From Chaenocephalus aceratus (lineage: Eukaryota; Chordata; Actinopteri; Perciformes; Channichthyidae), in the NCBI GenBank assembly GCA_023974075.1, contig JAMFTG010000055.1:558001-622000 (forward strand): 64,000 nt of DNA. Direction: 5' to 3'. Below are positions 53,463-63,492 of the stretch, piece after piece. The notes beneath the pieces are model-generated. The model saw only the letters and a list, made by a program, of their open reading frames with translations, was not told the origin of the DNA and did no database searches. A program made the position numbers and the translations under genes. The stretch's first letter is position 1; each line of letters begins with the position of its first letter.

Positions 53463-54020
53463 GTGGTAAAAAGAGAAGAAAAGGATGCCACGTCCATTGA
53501 TAAAATAAAACACGAGGTACTTCAAAACCTCCCTACGCGTTACCGTAAGAATGCCGATTACGTTATGAACAAATTAACCACGAGTACAGATGGATGGACA
53601 CCGGCGGGGGAATTTGTAGAAAAGGGTACAGCTGTAAAAGGTTCACACATGTTAGATTTATTTAAACATTTGTCCTACGCGTATAAAACAAATGTCCGGG
53701 AGCCTAAAGGCTGGCGTTTTTTTTTAAATAGTCTGAATGAGCTCAACATTCCTTTATCAGCTTTTCAAAACCTGCACGCTCGTGAACAATATCGTATAAT
53801 CAGAGAGGGCGAACTAAACGGAGAGAATATTCCTCTAAAAAGAAGAAGAAGAAGAAGAAGAGGAAATAATAAATCTTCTCCTACGACCCCTCGCTGGGAG
53901 ATGGCAGGAATCTCGGACCCCGCAGAGGAGGAAGAACCTCAGAGTGCCCCTCTTAAGAAGAAGAAAAGAATAAGGAAAGATAGAATATTAAGTCCTAGCT
54001 GGTTACATTTTACCTCCTAA
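53463..54020 (+). CDS. Conserved Polinton-type small protein, 5' end uncertain, about 185 aa
   Basis: The frame opens after stops at about 53450-53458 and has no early ATG (the first codon used is GTG), so the 5' end is probably lost or spliced. Residues about 20-105 (LPTRYRKNADYVMNKL... GWTPAGEFVEKGTAVKGSHM, ...EPKGWRFFLNSLNELNIP) have the W..xGE....V.GSH..DL....P.GW..F...L..L.IP outline that I associate with a small domain in Polinton-type elements. The C-terminal part has Arg/Lys clusters (KRRRRRRRG; KKKKRIRK). Most of it is deleted from the right arm, and it is absent from element 1, which has the 267-aa ORF at this position. Function unknown. Confidence 0.5.
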   Translation: MVKREEKDATSIDKIKHEVLQNLPTRYRKNADYVMNKLTTSTDGWTPAGEFVEKGTAVKGSHMLDLFKHLSYAYKTNVREPKGWRFFLNSLNELNIPLSAFQNLHAREQYRIIREGELNGENIPLKRRRRRRRGNNKSSPTTPRWEMAGISDPAEEEEPQSAPLKKKKRIRKDRILSPSWLHFTS

Positions 54021-54290
54021 AGTTGTATTATATTTTTTGTATTCCTAATAGAAAAAACAGCCACCAGAATTAATTTTGTCTCCAGACCTTTTTTATTTTT
54101 CTACATTTTGTAACAATCTTTAAACATTTGTAGAGTCACTGAGTTTTAAAAGCTACATAGTTTGACTGCAAAAGACTCTGACTTTTCTCCAATGGGCTCC
54201 GCCTACCACTCAACATAACAAGCCCCACCTTTCCTCACCAGATCATTTAAAAATGAGAACCCTTCAAGGACATTTTAGAGAGCAGCAACC

Positions 54291-54995
54291 ATGGATCTGA
54301 GAAAAACCAAGTCTCTCACCACGATCTGCAGCCTGGAGCAAACGTCTGGAGGACCTCCATCCTCACCTACAATTTGGACACCAGATCTGGACAGCGCTAT
54401 GGCTGGCATTGATATTACAGGATGGTTGAATATGCCTCAACCTCCATCTACTCCACCCGAGTCTCCAGGGGAATCAACAGCAGTAGGCGTTGATATGCCA
54501 TGCTCTACTTGTGTTCCAGAGGTTGGCGTTGATATGCCATGCTTTCCTTGTGCTCCCGAGGGTGATGCTACAGAACGTGCTAGGACATCGGCATTCCTGA
54601 ATACGGTAAAAGCAGTTGTAGTTCATCTGTTGGATAGAGTCGTATACCTTTACAGAAAGGAAACATGTAACGGATGTCAAGTCGATCACCCCAGTCAGAT
54701 GCAGCACGAGTGTTTATTCCCTACCGGTGAATACTATATGGGTCGAAACTATGATGAAGTGGTAAAGAGACTATGGACTGTTCGTTTCATTCCAGCCATT
54801 CGGGACGCTCTGCACCAGAACCACCTTCATGTGTCGGAGAGGAGAGTCTTTGGAGCTACCGAGGCGATTCTGTACAACCTCAGAAACACCAGACTCTTTG
54901 AGGCTAAAATCGAGAAGCTATACGAACAGCTTGTAGAGAACGACGAGACCCAACTGAAGATTAGAAGAGCAGCTTGGGCCTTCTGGCAGCATTAG
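54291..54995 (+). CDS. Cys/His-motif MDLRKTKS protein, 234 aa
   Basis: Orthologous to the 218-aa protein of element 1 with the same promoter cassette (about 54215-54290) and CNGCQVDHPSQMQHEC motif. It is 16 residues longer mainly through a tandem repeat of the VGVDMPC segment. The right-arm copy (61093-61797) differs at about eight positions. Confidence 0.7.
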   Translation: MDLRKTKSLTTICSLEQTSGGPPSSPTIWTPDLDSAMAGIDITGWLNMPQPPSTPPESPGESTAVGVDMPCSTCVPEVGVDMPCFPCAPEGDATERARTSAFLNTVKAVVVHLLDRVVYLYRKETCNGCQVDHPSQMQHECLFPTGEYYMGRNYDEVVKRLWTVRFIPAIRDALHQNHLHVSERRVFGATEAILYNLRNTRLFEAKIEKLYEQLVENDETQLKIRRAAWAFWQH

Positions 54996-55143
54996 GAAGA
55001 GTTTTTATTTATTTTTGATACTTTTTCGTTAAAGTATGTTTTATTTTAATTTTACTTGATATAGTGTGTCCTTCCTTTTATTATTCTCTGCTTGGAGAAA
55101 TGTTGTATATACATATCAATAAAATGCATTTTAAGAAAAACTG

Positions 55144-56327
55144 TTGTACTCATTACCTCATCGGGCTGTAACAGGAAACATGTCTGAGAAACGTGTTATG
55201 CATAGAGTGTATTACACTCCTTCTAATCCAGGGAGTTTAGGAGGTGTGAATAAACTCCATAGAGCTGTACAGAATGAAATGGGTAAACAAATAAATGTAG
55301 AGAAAGTCAGAGAATATTTATCTGAGCAGGACGCATATACTTTGCATAAGCCGGCACGGGTGCATTTTGTAAGAAACAGAGTTTTCATACTCAGACCGCT
55401 GCAGCAATTTCAAGCAGATCACTGCGATATGCAGTCGCTGTCCGAATATAATGATGGTTTTAATTATTTGTTAACAGTCGTAAATGTATTTTCGAAAAAG
55501 CCTATGCTCAAGCATTAAAGAAAAAGAAGGGTATTGAGGTTGTCAAAGCCTTTGATACAATTTTAACACACAGTGAGATCCCTAAAAAGTTACAAACAGA
55601 TGCGGGGAAAGAATTCTTTAATAAAGTTTTTCAAAACTTATTGAAGAAAAGAGGTATACAACATTATGCAACCGCCAGTGACATGAAGGCATGTGTGGTA
55701 GAGAGATTTAACCGTACGCTGAAAACTAAAATGTGGAGGTATTTTACAGCTAAAAACACTCATAGATATATAGACGTCTTACCCGAACTACTTGAAAGTT
55801 ACAATAATAGTTATCACCGAACTATTAAAATGAACCCAATGCAGGTAACCAAGGAAAATGAGGCTCAAGTGTTTCGGAATCTATATAACCCCTCCAGCCT
55901 TCGTAAAAAAGCTGCTGTCAAAATGAACTTTAAGGAGGGGGAGCTTGTAAGGATATCCAAATTGAGAGGAGTATTCGAAAAAAAATATGAGCAGAGTTAT
56001 ACGGACGAATTATTTACGGTGTCTGAAGGCTTACCTCGGCAGCCACCTGTTTACAAGCTCAAAGATTATGATGGAGAAGAGATCAAGGGGACATTTTATG
56101 AGAAAGAGTTACAAAAAGTGAAGATAGCCAATGACAAGGCTTTTCAAGTCGAGAAAATTCTAAAAAGGCGTGTGGTGAGAGGGAAAAAACAAATGTTTGT
56201 ATCTTGGCATAATTGGCCCGAAAAATTCAACAGCTGGGTTGATGCAGACGAAATCAAAGATGTATCAAAGCAAACAGAATCAACGCTCAGTCCTTCATTA
56301 CAGCCATGGCAAAATTATTTCAGGTGA
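55144..56327 (+). pseudogene. Polinton-type integrase with one frameshift (left arm, element 2)
   Basis: Two frames, 55144-55518 and 55641-56327, linked by continuous homology between them. A shortened A-run near 55495 breaks the frame. Catalytic region otherwise present (FQADHCDMQ, with L to H next to the Asp; VVERFNRTL). C-terminal chromodomain (FQVEKILKRRVVRG ... FVSWHNWPEKFNSWV) intact. The right-arm copy is unbroken. Confidence 0.8.
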
Positions 56328-56339
56328 CTCTGGCTTTAT

Positions 56340-57076
56340 TAGGAAAACAAACATATAATACAAATGGGTTAGGGGTTAAATGTAATCATCGTGGACTTAA
56401 TAGTCTAACAAAATACTTTTATCTGAATACATTTGTTCTTTTTAAGAGCACTTTTTGAAATTATTTATTAATTATTTCAGTGGAACAATCCAGTTTTTGT
56501 TAACATTAACGCTTTCTTCTATTTTTCTTGTGTTACTAAGATACTTTTAGACACACTTTGGTGTATGCAACACTTGTTCAGATAAACAAGGTTTTTTCTT
56601 TTCTGATAAACTTACATATTTTAGTTATTTTATGTTACCAAGATACTTTGAGATACACCCTGATGTACGTAACACTTAACAAAGGGTATAATATGAAGTA
56701 CTTGGTAAGGAAGGGGTTTTTCTTTAAGGGTGCAAAAACTTTAGAACAGGGTAAAATATTCATTAAATTGTATTGAATTGAGTTTTCTTTTTTGATTTTC
56801 AACATACTATTTGTACACAATTACTTTTCCATATTTCTGACATTCTATACTTTTCTGACTTTTTTCTGTAGAATCTTGACAAAACTATTACTTGTTCTTA
56901 AATGATGACCTATTGCTGGAGATTAGATGAAAAAGCTACAACGCTTAAAGAACTTTTTTTCTAAAAACTCTCAATTCTATAATTGACTCCCCCATTCAAC
57001 GCAATGAGCCCCACCCTCCACTCAGCAAATCATCTAAAACGAAGGACCTCACTAAGACGACCGTTGTAAACTAGCC
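56340..57076 (+). repeat. Non-coding block and promoter cassette
   Basis: A single copy of the block duplicated in element 1 (4369-4870). It ends in CTCAGCAAATCATCTAAAAC before the MEQRKAK start. Mirrored at 59030-59757. Confidence 0.65.
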
Positions 57077-57342
57077 ATGGAGCAGAGAAAAGCCAAGACT
57101 CCCCCCGCGAGTTGCAGTCAGGAACAGAGTCCACCAGCAACACCACCATGTGGGAAACCCGAATATTGCAGTACTACTGCTGCTGCTGCTACTCCTCGGG
57201 TCAAGAAGTCTCAGTTTAGGGACACAGTGAAAGCGGAGTTGTTTTATATTCTGGAGATGGTGATGTATCGGTACAGAAAAGAAATCTGCAAAGAATACCG
57301 ACGCAGTAACCCCGACCAGAGGCAACACGATTGTCGGAATGA
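57077..57342 (+). pseudogene. MEQRKAK protein, truncated at the palindrome joint
   Basis: The first 88 or so codons match the 187-aa protein, including CKEYRRSNPDQRQHDC, in which one Cys of the CxxC pair is Tyr. After RND at about 57342 the frame enters inverted-arm sequence and ends at 57412. Confidence 0.7.
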
Positions 57343-57420
57343 CAATAAGGGCAGGCTACATCAGACTTGGTTTTTCTCAGATCCATGGCTAGTTTTTAAC
57401 GGTCGTCCTTAGTTTTATAT
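57343..57420 (-). pseudogene. Start codons and promoter of the basic-protein gene
   Basis: The minus strand at 57384 and below reads MDLRKTKSDVACP then stops at the joint with the left arm, about 14 codons in. 57385-57440 is its promoter cassette. Everything downstream was lost when the palindrome formed. Confidence 0.65.
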
Positions 57421-57479
57421 GATTTGCTGAGTGGGTGAGACATATTGCGTTGAGTGGGAGGCTTCATCTGTAGAAAGTA

Positions 57480-57840
57480 CTCTGTTTGAGGAGATTTCGT
57501 TTAATGGCAGTTTGTCATTTTGAGGGTATTTCAGTGAAACAAGGCTGTTTTGAACATTTGACAGATTTATGCTTAAATTCTCTGGTAAAGTTACTGAAAG
57601 ATACACTTGTGTATTTAAAAGCTGAAAAGTAGATAATGAAGTACTTTGTGTCAGTAGATTTGGTTAAGAATCTGACTCTTAATGGCAGTTTGTCATTTTG
57701 AGGGTATTTCAGTGAAACAAGGCTGTTTTGAACATTTGACAGATTTATGCTTAAATTCTCTGAGAAAGTTACCGAAAGATACACTTTTCTTTTTAAAAAA
57801 GCTGAAAACTAGATAATGAAGTGTGCTTTGTGTGTACAGA
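57480..57840 (-). repeat. Non-coding repeats of element 2 centre
   Basis: Two copies of the repeat unit seen three times in element 1 (AATACCCTCAAAATGACAAA; GTGTATCTTTC...GTAAC). The repeat number differs between elements. Confidence 0.6.
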
Positions 57841-57984
57841 CACACAGAAAACACTGAAAAACACAACAAGAAGGACTGTAATACACATGTATCAGACACG
57901 CTCCCTTTGCTATAATGATGACAACAGTTTTTAGATGTAAAAAAAACCACTCTTTTTATTTTTTTCACACACAAAAATCAATAG

Positions 57985-58450
57985 TTATACTGATTGGAGC
58001 ATCCCCAGGACAGTCTCCAGCTTAGAATTCCCCATATTACTGGAGATATCGTGATGGAGTTTTTTCACTTCAGTCAAAATATTCACGTGTATGCTGTTTT
58101 CTACGCAAAGATGCATTACATCTACAAACAGAGCATACAATGAGAGCACATGATACACTTTTGATGTTTGTTTCATTTCTGAGATAATGTTACAGAATGT
58201 TTCGGAAAATGAAGATTCCAGGACCACTTTAAATGTTTCGTTTACAATCGTTTCCCAATGACCCGGAATAGTACTGCCAGAACGAACGATATCCAAAATG
58301 TCTTCCAGTTTACAAACTTCGGCCATTCTTTTTACACAGGGGTCACTACTCGTTCTGTTTTCAATCGTCCCCATCACCACACTTATTAAAAAGGGTAATG
58401 ACTACATTCTGATCAATATATACAGAGCTTTTTGCATAGTAGTTTCCCAT
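57985..58450 (-). pseudogene. Possible Bcl-2-like protein, frameshifted near the start
   Basis: The frame 57985-58380 matches the 154-aa protein from MGTIENR onward. The first 20 or so codons, from the MGN start at 58450, are in another frame owing to a base-count difference in the T-run near 58390. Only a start at an internal Met would remain usable. Confidence 0.55.
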
Positions 58451-58457
58451 TTTTATT

Positions 58458-59021
58458 TTACTTAAAGAAAAAAGTCACTGCATTGAACAAGTCCCTAGCT
58501 TCTTCTCCATCCGACTGCTGTTTGTTAGTCTTCTTCTTCTCCATCCAACTCTGTATGGATATTTCAAGTCTCTCCTTGAGGCATCTGCATTTTACAAGCT
58601 TGTGCAGAAAAGCTTCCGAAGCGCGTCCTATCCTCAGTTTATCCTCGCAAATGCCTTTTTCAATAAGACTCTGGTCAATCACTATAACGAAGTCGGCGAG
58701 CCAAGGTCTTTTCATTAACGCTTTGTAATTGTTTCTGAAGAAGAAATCGGGCATGTCATTCCGACAATCGTGATGCCTCTGGTTGGGGTTACTGCGTCGG
58801 TATTCTTTGCAGATTTCTTTTCTGTACTGATACATCACCATCTCCAGAATATAAAACAACTCCGCTTTCACTGTGTCCCTAAACTGAGACTTCTTGACCC
58901 GAGGAGTAGCATCAGCAGCAGTAGTACTGCAAGATTCGGGTTTCCCACATGGTGGTGTTGCTGGTGGACTCTGTCCCTGACTGCAACTCGCGGGGGGAGT
59001 CTTGGCTTTTCTCTGCTCCAT
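58458..59021 (-). CDS. Cys/His-motif MEQRKAK protein, right arm of element 2, 187 aa
   Basis: Full-length copy. The putative zinc motif reads CKEYRRSNPNQRHHDC, with the second Cys replaced by Tyr as in the left arm of this element. If the motif binds metal, it is impaired in element 2. Promoter cassette at about 59022-59105. Confidence 0.65.
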   Translation of the reverse strand: MEQRKAKTPPASCSQGQSPPATPPCGKPESCSTTAADATPRVKKSQFRDTVKAELFYILEMVMYQYRKEICKEYRRSNPNQRHHDCRNDMPDFFFRNNYKALMKRPWLADFVIVIDQSLIEKGICEDKLRIGRASEAFLHKLVKCRCLKERLEISIQSWMEKKKTNKQQSDGEEARDLFNAVTFFFK

Positions 59022-59759
59022 GGCTAGTTTACAACGGTCGTCTTAGTGAGGTCCTTCGTTTTAGATGATTTGCTGAGTGGAGGGTGGGGCTCATTGCGTT
59101 GAATGGGGGAGTCAATTATAGAATTGAGAGTTTTTAGAAAAAAAGTTCTTTAAGCGTTGTAGCTTTTTCATCTAATCTCCAGCAATAGGTCATCATTTAA
59201 GAACAAGTAATAGTTTTGTCAAGATTCTACAGAAAAAAGTCAGAAAAGTATAGAATATGGAAAAGTCATTGTGTACAAAGTATGTTGAAAATCAAAAAAG
59301 AAAACTCAATTCAATACAATTTAATGAATATTTTACCCTGTTCTAAAGTGTTTGCACCCTTAAAGAAAAACCCCTTCCTTACCAAGTACTTCATATTATA
59401 CCCTTTGGTAAGTGTTGCGTACATCAGGGTGTATCTCAAAGTATCTTGGTAACATAAAATAACTAAAATATGTAAGTTTATCAGAAAAGGAAAAACCTTG
59501 TTTATCTGAACAAGTGTTGCATACACCAAAGTGTGTCTAAAAGTATCTTAGTAACACAAGAAAAAGAGAAGAAAGCGTTAATGTTAACAAAAACTGGATT
59601 GTTCCACTGAAATAATTAATAAATAATTTCAAAAAGTGCTCTTAAAAAGAACAAATGTATTCAGATAAAAGTATTTTGTTAGACTATTAAGTCCACGATG
59701 ATTACATTTAACCCCTAACCCATTTGTATTATATGTTTGTTTTCCTAATAAAGCCAGAG

Positions 59760-60944
59760 TCACCTGAAATAATTTTGCCATGGCTGTAATGAAGGACTGA
59801 GCGTTGATTCTGTTTGCTTTGATACATCTTTGATTTCGTCTGCATCAACCCAGCTGTTGAATTTTTCGGGCCAATTATGCCACGATACAAACATATGTTT
59901 TTTCCCTCTCACCACACGCCTTTTTAGAATTTTCTCGACTTGAAAAGCCTTGTCATTGGCTATCTTCACTTCTTGTAACTCTTTCTCATAAAAAATCCCC
60001 TTGATCTCTTCTCCATCATAATCTTTGAGCTTGTAAACAGGTGGCTGCCGAGGTAAGCCTTCAGACACCGTAAATAATTCGTCCGTATAACTCTGCTCAT
60101 ATTTTTTTTCGAATACTCCTCTCAATTTGGATATCCTTACAAGCTCCCCCTCCTTAAAGTTCATTTTGACAGCAGCTTTTTTACGAAGGCTGGAGGGGTT
60201 ATATAGATTCCGAAACACTTGAGCCTCATTTTCCTTGGTTACCTGCATTGGGTTCATTTTAATAGTTCGGTGATAACTATTATTGTAACTTTCAAGTAGT
60301 TCGGGTAAGACGTCTATATATCTATGAGTGTTTTTAGCTGTAAAATACCTCCACATTTTAGTTTTCAGCGTACGGTTAAATCTCTCTACCACACATGCCT
60401 TCATGTCACTGGCGGTTGCATAATGTTGTATACCTCTTTTCTTCAATAAGTTTTGAAAAACTTTATTAAAGAATTCTTTCCCCGCATCTGTTTGTAACTT
60501 TTTAGGGATCTCACTGTGTGTTAAAATTGTATCAAAGGCTTTGACAACCTCAATACCCTTCTTTTTCTTTAATGCTTGAGCATAGGCTTTTTTCGAAAAT
60601 ACATTTACGACTGTTAACAAATAATTAAAACCATCATTATATTCGGACAGCGACTGCATATCGCAGAGATCTGCTTGAAATTGCTGCAGCGGTCTGAGTA
60701 TGAAAACTCTGTTTCTTACAAAATGCACCCGTGCCGGCTTATGCAAAGTATATGCGTCCTGCTCAGATAAATATTCTCTGACTTTCTCTACATGTATTTG
60801 TTTACCCATTTCATTCTGTACAGCTCTATGGAGTTTATCCACACCTCCTAAACTCCCTAGATTAGAAGGAGTGTAATACACTCTATGCATAACACGTTTC
60901 TCAGACATGTTTCCTGTTACAGCCCGATGAGGTAATGAGTACAA
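59760..60944 (-). CDS. Intact Polinton-type integrase with chromodomain, 394 aa
   Basis: The only unbroken integrase of the four arms. Order: N-terminal HKPARVHFVRNRVF segment (about 65-80), rve core with catalytic Asp in FQADLCDMQ, Asp in LQTDAGKEFF and Glu in VVERFNRTLK (33 residues between the last two), and a C-terminal chromodomain (FQVEKILKRRVVRG...MFVSWHNWPEKFNSWV). A conserved VVDVFSK is VVNVFSK here, in both arms of this element; that residue is not one of the catalytic triad. An in-frame Met 12 codons in (MSEKR) is the likelier start, since that block begins the strong homology. It would cut the element ends and insert them with 6-bp staggered strand transfer, consistent with the GATGTT duplication. 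The chromodomain may direct insertion to particular chromatin. Confidence 0.85.
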   Translation of the reverse strand: MYSLPHRAVTGNMSEKRVMHRVYYTPSNLGSLGGVDKLHRAVQNEMGKQIHVEKVREYLSEQDAYTLHKPARVHFVRNRVFILRPLQQFQADLCDMQSLSEYNDGFNYLLTVVNVFSKKAYAQALKKKKGIEVVKAFDTILTHSEIPKKLQTDAGKEFFNKVFQNLLKKRGIQHYATASDMKACVVERFNRTLKTKMWRYFTAKNTHRYIDVLPELLESYNNSYHRTIKMNPMQVTKENEAQVFRNLYNPSSLRKKAAVKMNFKEGELVRISKLRGVFEKKYEQSYTDELFTVSEGLPRQPPVYKLKDYDGEEIKGIFYEKELQEVKIANDKAFQVEKILKRRVVRGKKHMFVSWHNWPEKFNSWVDADEIKDVSKQTESTLSPSLQPWQNYFR

Positions 60945-61092
60945 CAGTTTTTCTTACAATGCATTTTATTGATATGTATATACAACATTTCTCCAAGCAG
61001 AGAATAATAAAAGGAAGGACACACTATATCAAGTAAAATTAAAATAAAACATACTTTAACGAAAAAGTATCAAAAATAAATAAAAACTCTTC

Positions 61093-61797
61093 CTAAAGCT
61101 GCCAGAAGGCCCAAGCTGCTCTTGTAATCTTCAGTTGGGTTTCGTCGTTCTCTACCAGCTGTTTGTATAGCTTCTCGATTTTAGCCTCAAAGAGTCTGGT
61201 GTTTCTGAGGTTGTACAGAATCGCCTCGGTAGCTCCAAAGACTCTCCTCTCCGACACATGAAGGTGGTTCTGGTGCAGAGCGTCCCAAATGGCTGGAATG
61301 AAACGAACGGTCCATAGTCTCTTTACCACTTCATCATAGTTTCGATCCAGATAGTATTCACCGGTAGGGAATAAACACTCGTGCTGCATCTGACTGGGGT
61401 GATCGACTTGACATCCGTTACATGTTTCATTTCTGTAAAGGTATACGACTCTATCCAACAGATGAACTACAACTGCTTTTACCGTATTCAGGAATGTCGA
61501 TGTCCTAGCACGTTCTGTAGCATCACCCTCGGGAGCACAAGGAAAGCATGGCATATCAACGCCAACCTCTGGAACACAAGTAGAGCATGGCATATCAACG
61601 CCTACTGCTGTTGATTCCCCTGGAGACTCGGGTGGAGTAGATGGAGGTTGAGGCATATTCAACCATCCTGTAATATCAATGCCAGCCATAGCGCTGTCCA
61701 GATCTGGTGTCCAAATTGTAGGTGAGGATGGAGGTCCTCCAGACGTTTGCTCCAGGCTGCAGATCGTGGTGAGAGACTTGGTTTTTCTCAGATCCAT
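61093..61797 (-). CDS. Cys/His-motif MDLRKTKS protein, right arm of element 2, 234 aa
   Basis: Mirror of 54291-54995 with about eight substitutions (for instance a K to N before the first motif Cys, and the final residue H to L). The Cys/His motif is retained. Promoter cassette at about 61798-61875. Confidence 0.7.
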   Translation of the reverse strand: MDLRKTKSLTTICSLEQTSGGPPSSPTIWTPDLDSAMAGIDITGWLNMPQPPSTPPESPGESTAVGVDMPCSTCVPEVGVDMPCFPCAPEGDATERARTSTFLNTVKAVVVHLLDRVVYLYRNETCNGCQVDHPSQMQHECLFPTGEYYLDRNYDEVVKRLWTVRFIPAIWDALHQNHLHVSERRVFGATEAILYNLRNTRLFEAKIEKLYKQLVENDETQLKITRAAWAFWQL

Positions 61798-61911
61798 GGT
61801 TGCTGCTCTCTAAAATGTCCTTGAAGGGTTCTCATTTTTAAATGATCTGGTGAGGAAAGGTGGGGCTTGTTATGTTGAGTGGTTGGCGGAGCCCATTGGA
61901 GAAAAGTCAGA

Positions 61912-62903
61912 AGGCTTGTTTGAGACAAGCAAGACCTGCGCAGACCTGCGCAGACCTGCGCAGTTGCGATCAACGTCTTGCTAGTGCGTTGCATGATGGT
62001 TAGTCATGTTGTCCGACTTGCTCTGGAGGCTCGCCCACATGAGACTTTGAAATCTCGCGGGACAAAGACGCCCGCAGCCTTGAGAGCGAGGCGAGGCGAG
62101 TTGGCGCAGTTGCTCTCCACGAGCTGCGGAAGCGAAATGCTTGATGGGAAACGGCTCGCTGATATCTCGAGCTGAGCGCTCATTGGTGGTTTTTACCACG
62201 TGCTGCTGATGAAACTCTCCAATTGGCTGGCAAAAGTGTGTTGTTGTTTTGTGTCAGTTTTACGTCGCCACATCCATTCCCATTTTTCATCATTGTTCCA
62301 CAATGTTTATCATCATGAAATTAATATCTATATATTTTATACTATACTGCTTACCGTTTCATACTTTATATATCTCAGCATATTCATACACACTGTTCAT
62401 ACTGCTCACAGGCTGATATCTAGTGTATTCATACCCCTCACTGTTTATTCATCATTCAATTCATTCTATATTTTATTCTGTAAATGGTGTACATTACTTT
62501 TCACTTTACTGCTTGTTGCACCTGGTTAGAAGCTAAACTGCATTTTGTTGTCTCAGTACCTGTAATCTGTGCAATAACAATAAAGTTGAATCTAATCTTG
62601 AGCAGGAACAAATGTATTTACTTAGTACATATCTGACATTAACGATTAAACACATTTGTGCATTCTTTATAAATGCAAACCGAGTCAAGCCGACTCCGGA
62701 GGTGGCGGTATGCACCTTCAAGTTGTTTGCAATCTGCCAAAAAACCGAGAGAAGAAGAAGAAGAATGCGAAGAAGAAGATGAAGAAGAAGAAGCCGACTC
62801 AGAGCTGTCCGACTTCAGGCGAGCTTTTTGACACCTCCCCCGGCTGCGATCGGCTACTCTCGTCTACTTTCGAGGCGAGCCGCAATGTGTCTCAAACAAG
62901 CCT
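61912..62903. mobile_element. MITE with 3-bp TSD AGA inside palindrome 2
   Basis: Ends AGGCTTGTTTGAGAC and GTCTCAAACAAGCCT. AGA lies at 61909-61911 and 62904-62906. The left arm of the palindrome keeps the empty site (GACTCT/AGAGTC at about 54175), which proves insertion after the palindrome arose. Contains a triple ACCTGCGCAG, and a LINE/SINE-like tail (GTACCTGTAATCTGTGCAAT, then an AATAAAG run). No transposase. Another copy starts at 63938. Confidence 0.9.
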
Positions 62904-63063
62904 AGAGTCTTTTGCAGTCAAACTATGTAGCTTTTAAAACTCAGTGACTCTACAAATGTTTAAAGATTGTTACAAAATGTAGAAAATAAAAAAGGTCTGG
63001 AGACAAAATTAATTCTGGTGGCTCTGTTTTTTTTATTAGGAATACAAAAAATATAATACAACT

Positions 63064-63115
63064 TTAGGAGGTAAAATGTAACCAGCTAGGACTTAATATT
63101 CTATCTTTCCTTCGA
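63064..63115 (-). pseudogene. 3' remnant of the 53463 ORF (right arm)
   Basis: Only the last 15 or so codons (RKDRILSPSWLHFTS) remain; the rest was deleted, joining near 63112 to the terminal-repeat sequence. Confidence 0.75.
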
Positions 63116-63344
63116 GTAATATGTCGTTCCTCATCCCGTCTTGTCTGAACCCGGTATGTTTTTTTTAGATGCTTTACTTTGATTAATTTCATGTTATTTG
63201 CAAGTATTTGTAAGTTACATTCAATACTGTATACAGGATTAGGGGCACAGGAAGTGGTTAGGAGGCGGGACATATATCCTATGCATACTAATTGATTGAA
63301 ACAACGGCATTTTATTTTTCTCATTTTTTATTTTTTTTTATTTT

Positions 63345-63492
63345 GTAAACCGGAAGCGGGGGCGGGACATCCGGTCAAACGGGGTGGGACTTCCGGTCGA
63401 AAAGGGCGGGACTTCATGTCGAAAGGGGCGTGGCTTCCGGTCGAAGGGCGGGACTTTCGGTCAAAAGGGGCGGGGCTTCCGGTCAAAAGGTG
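63345..63492 (-). promoter_or_regulatory. Terminal cluster of ETS-like motifs, element 2 right
   Basis: CTTCCGGT-type sites (ACCGGAAG on the minus strand) recur at about 63391, 63433 and 63476, with one-base variants (TTTCGGT, TTCATGT) between them. Spacing and variants differ from the left arm, so the block has evolved separately. Confidence 0.45.

Larger units (their letters stand above)
52967..57342 (+). repeat. Left arm of palindrome 2
   Basis: Inverted counterpart of 58756-63547. Private to the left: most of the 53463-54020 ORF. It ends abruptly within the MEQRKAK gene at about 57342. Confidence 0.85.

Noticed and set aside
62740..62815. Lys-rich ORF in the MITE (62656-62937)
   Set aside because: A GAAGAA purine run translates to Lys. 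The MITE has no gene, and the frame is not preserved elsewhere.
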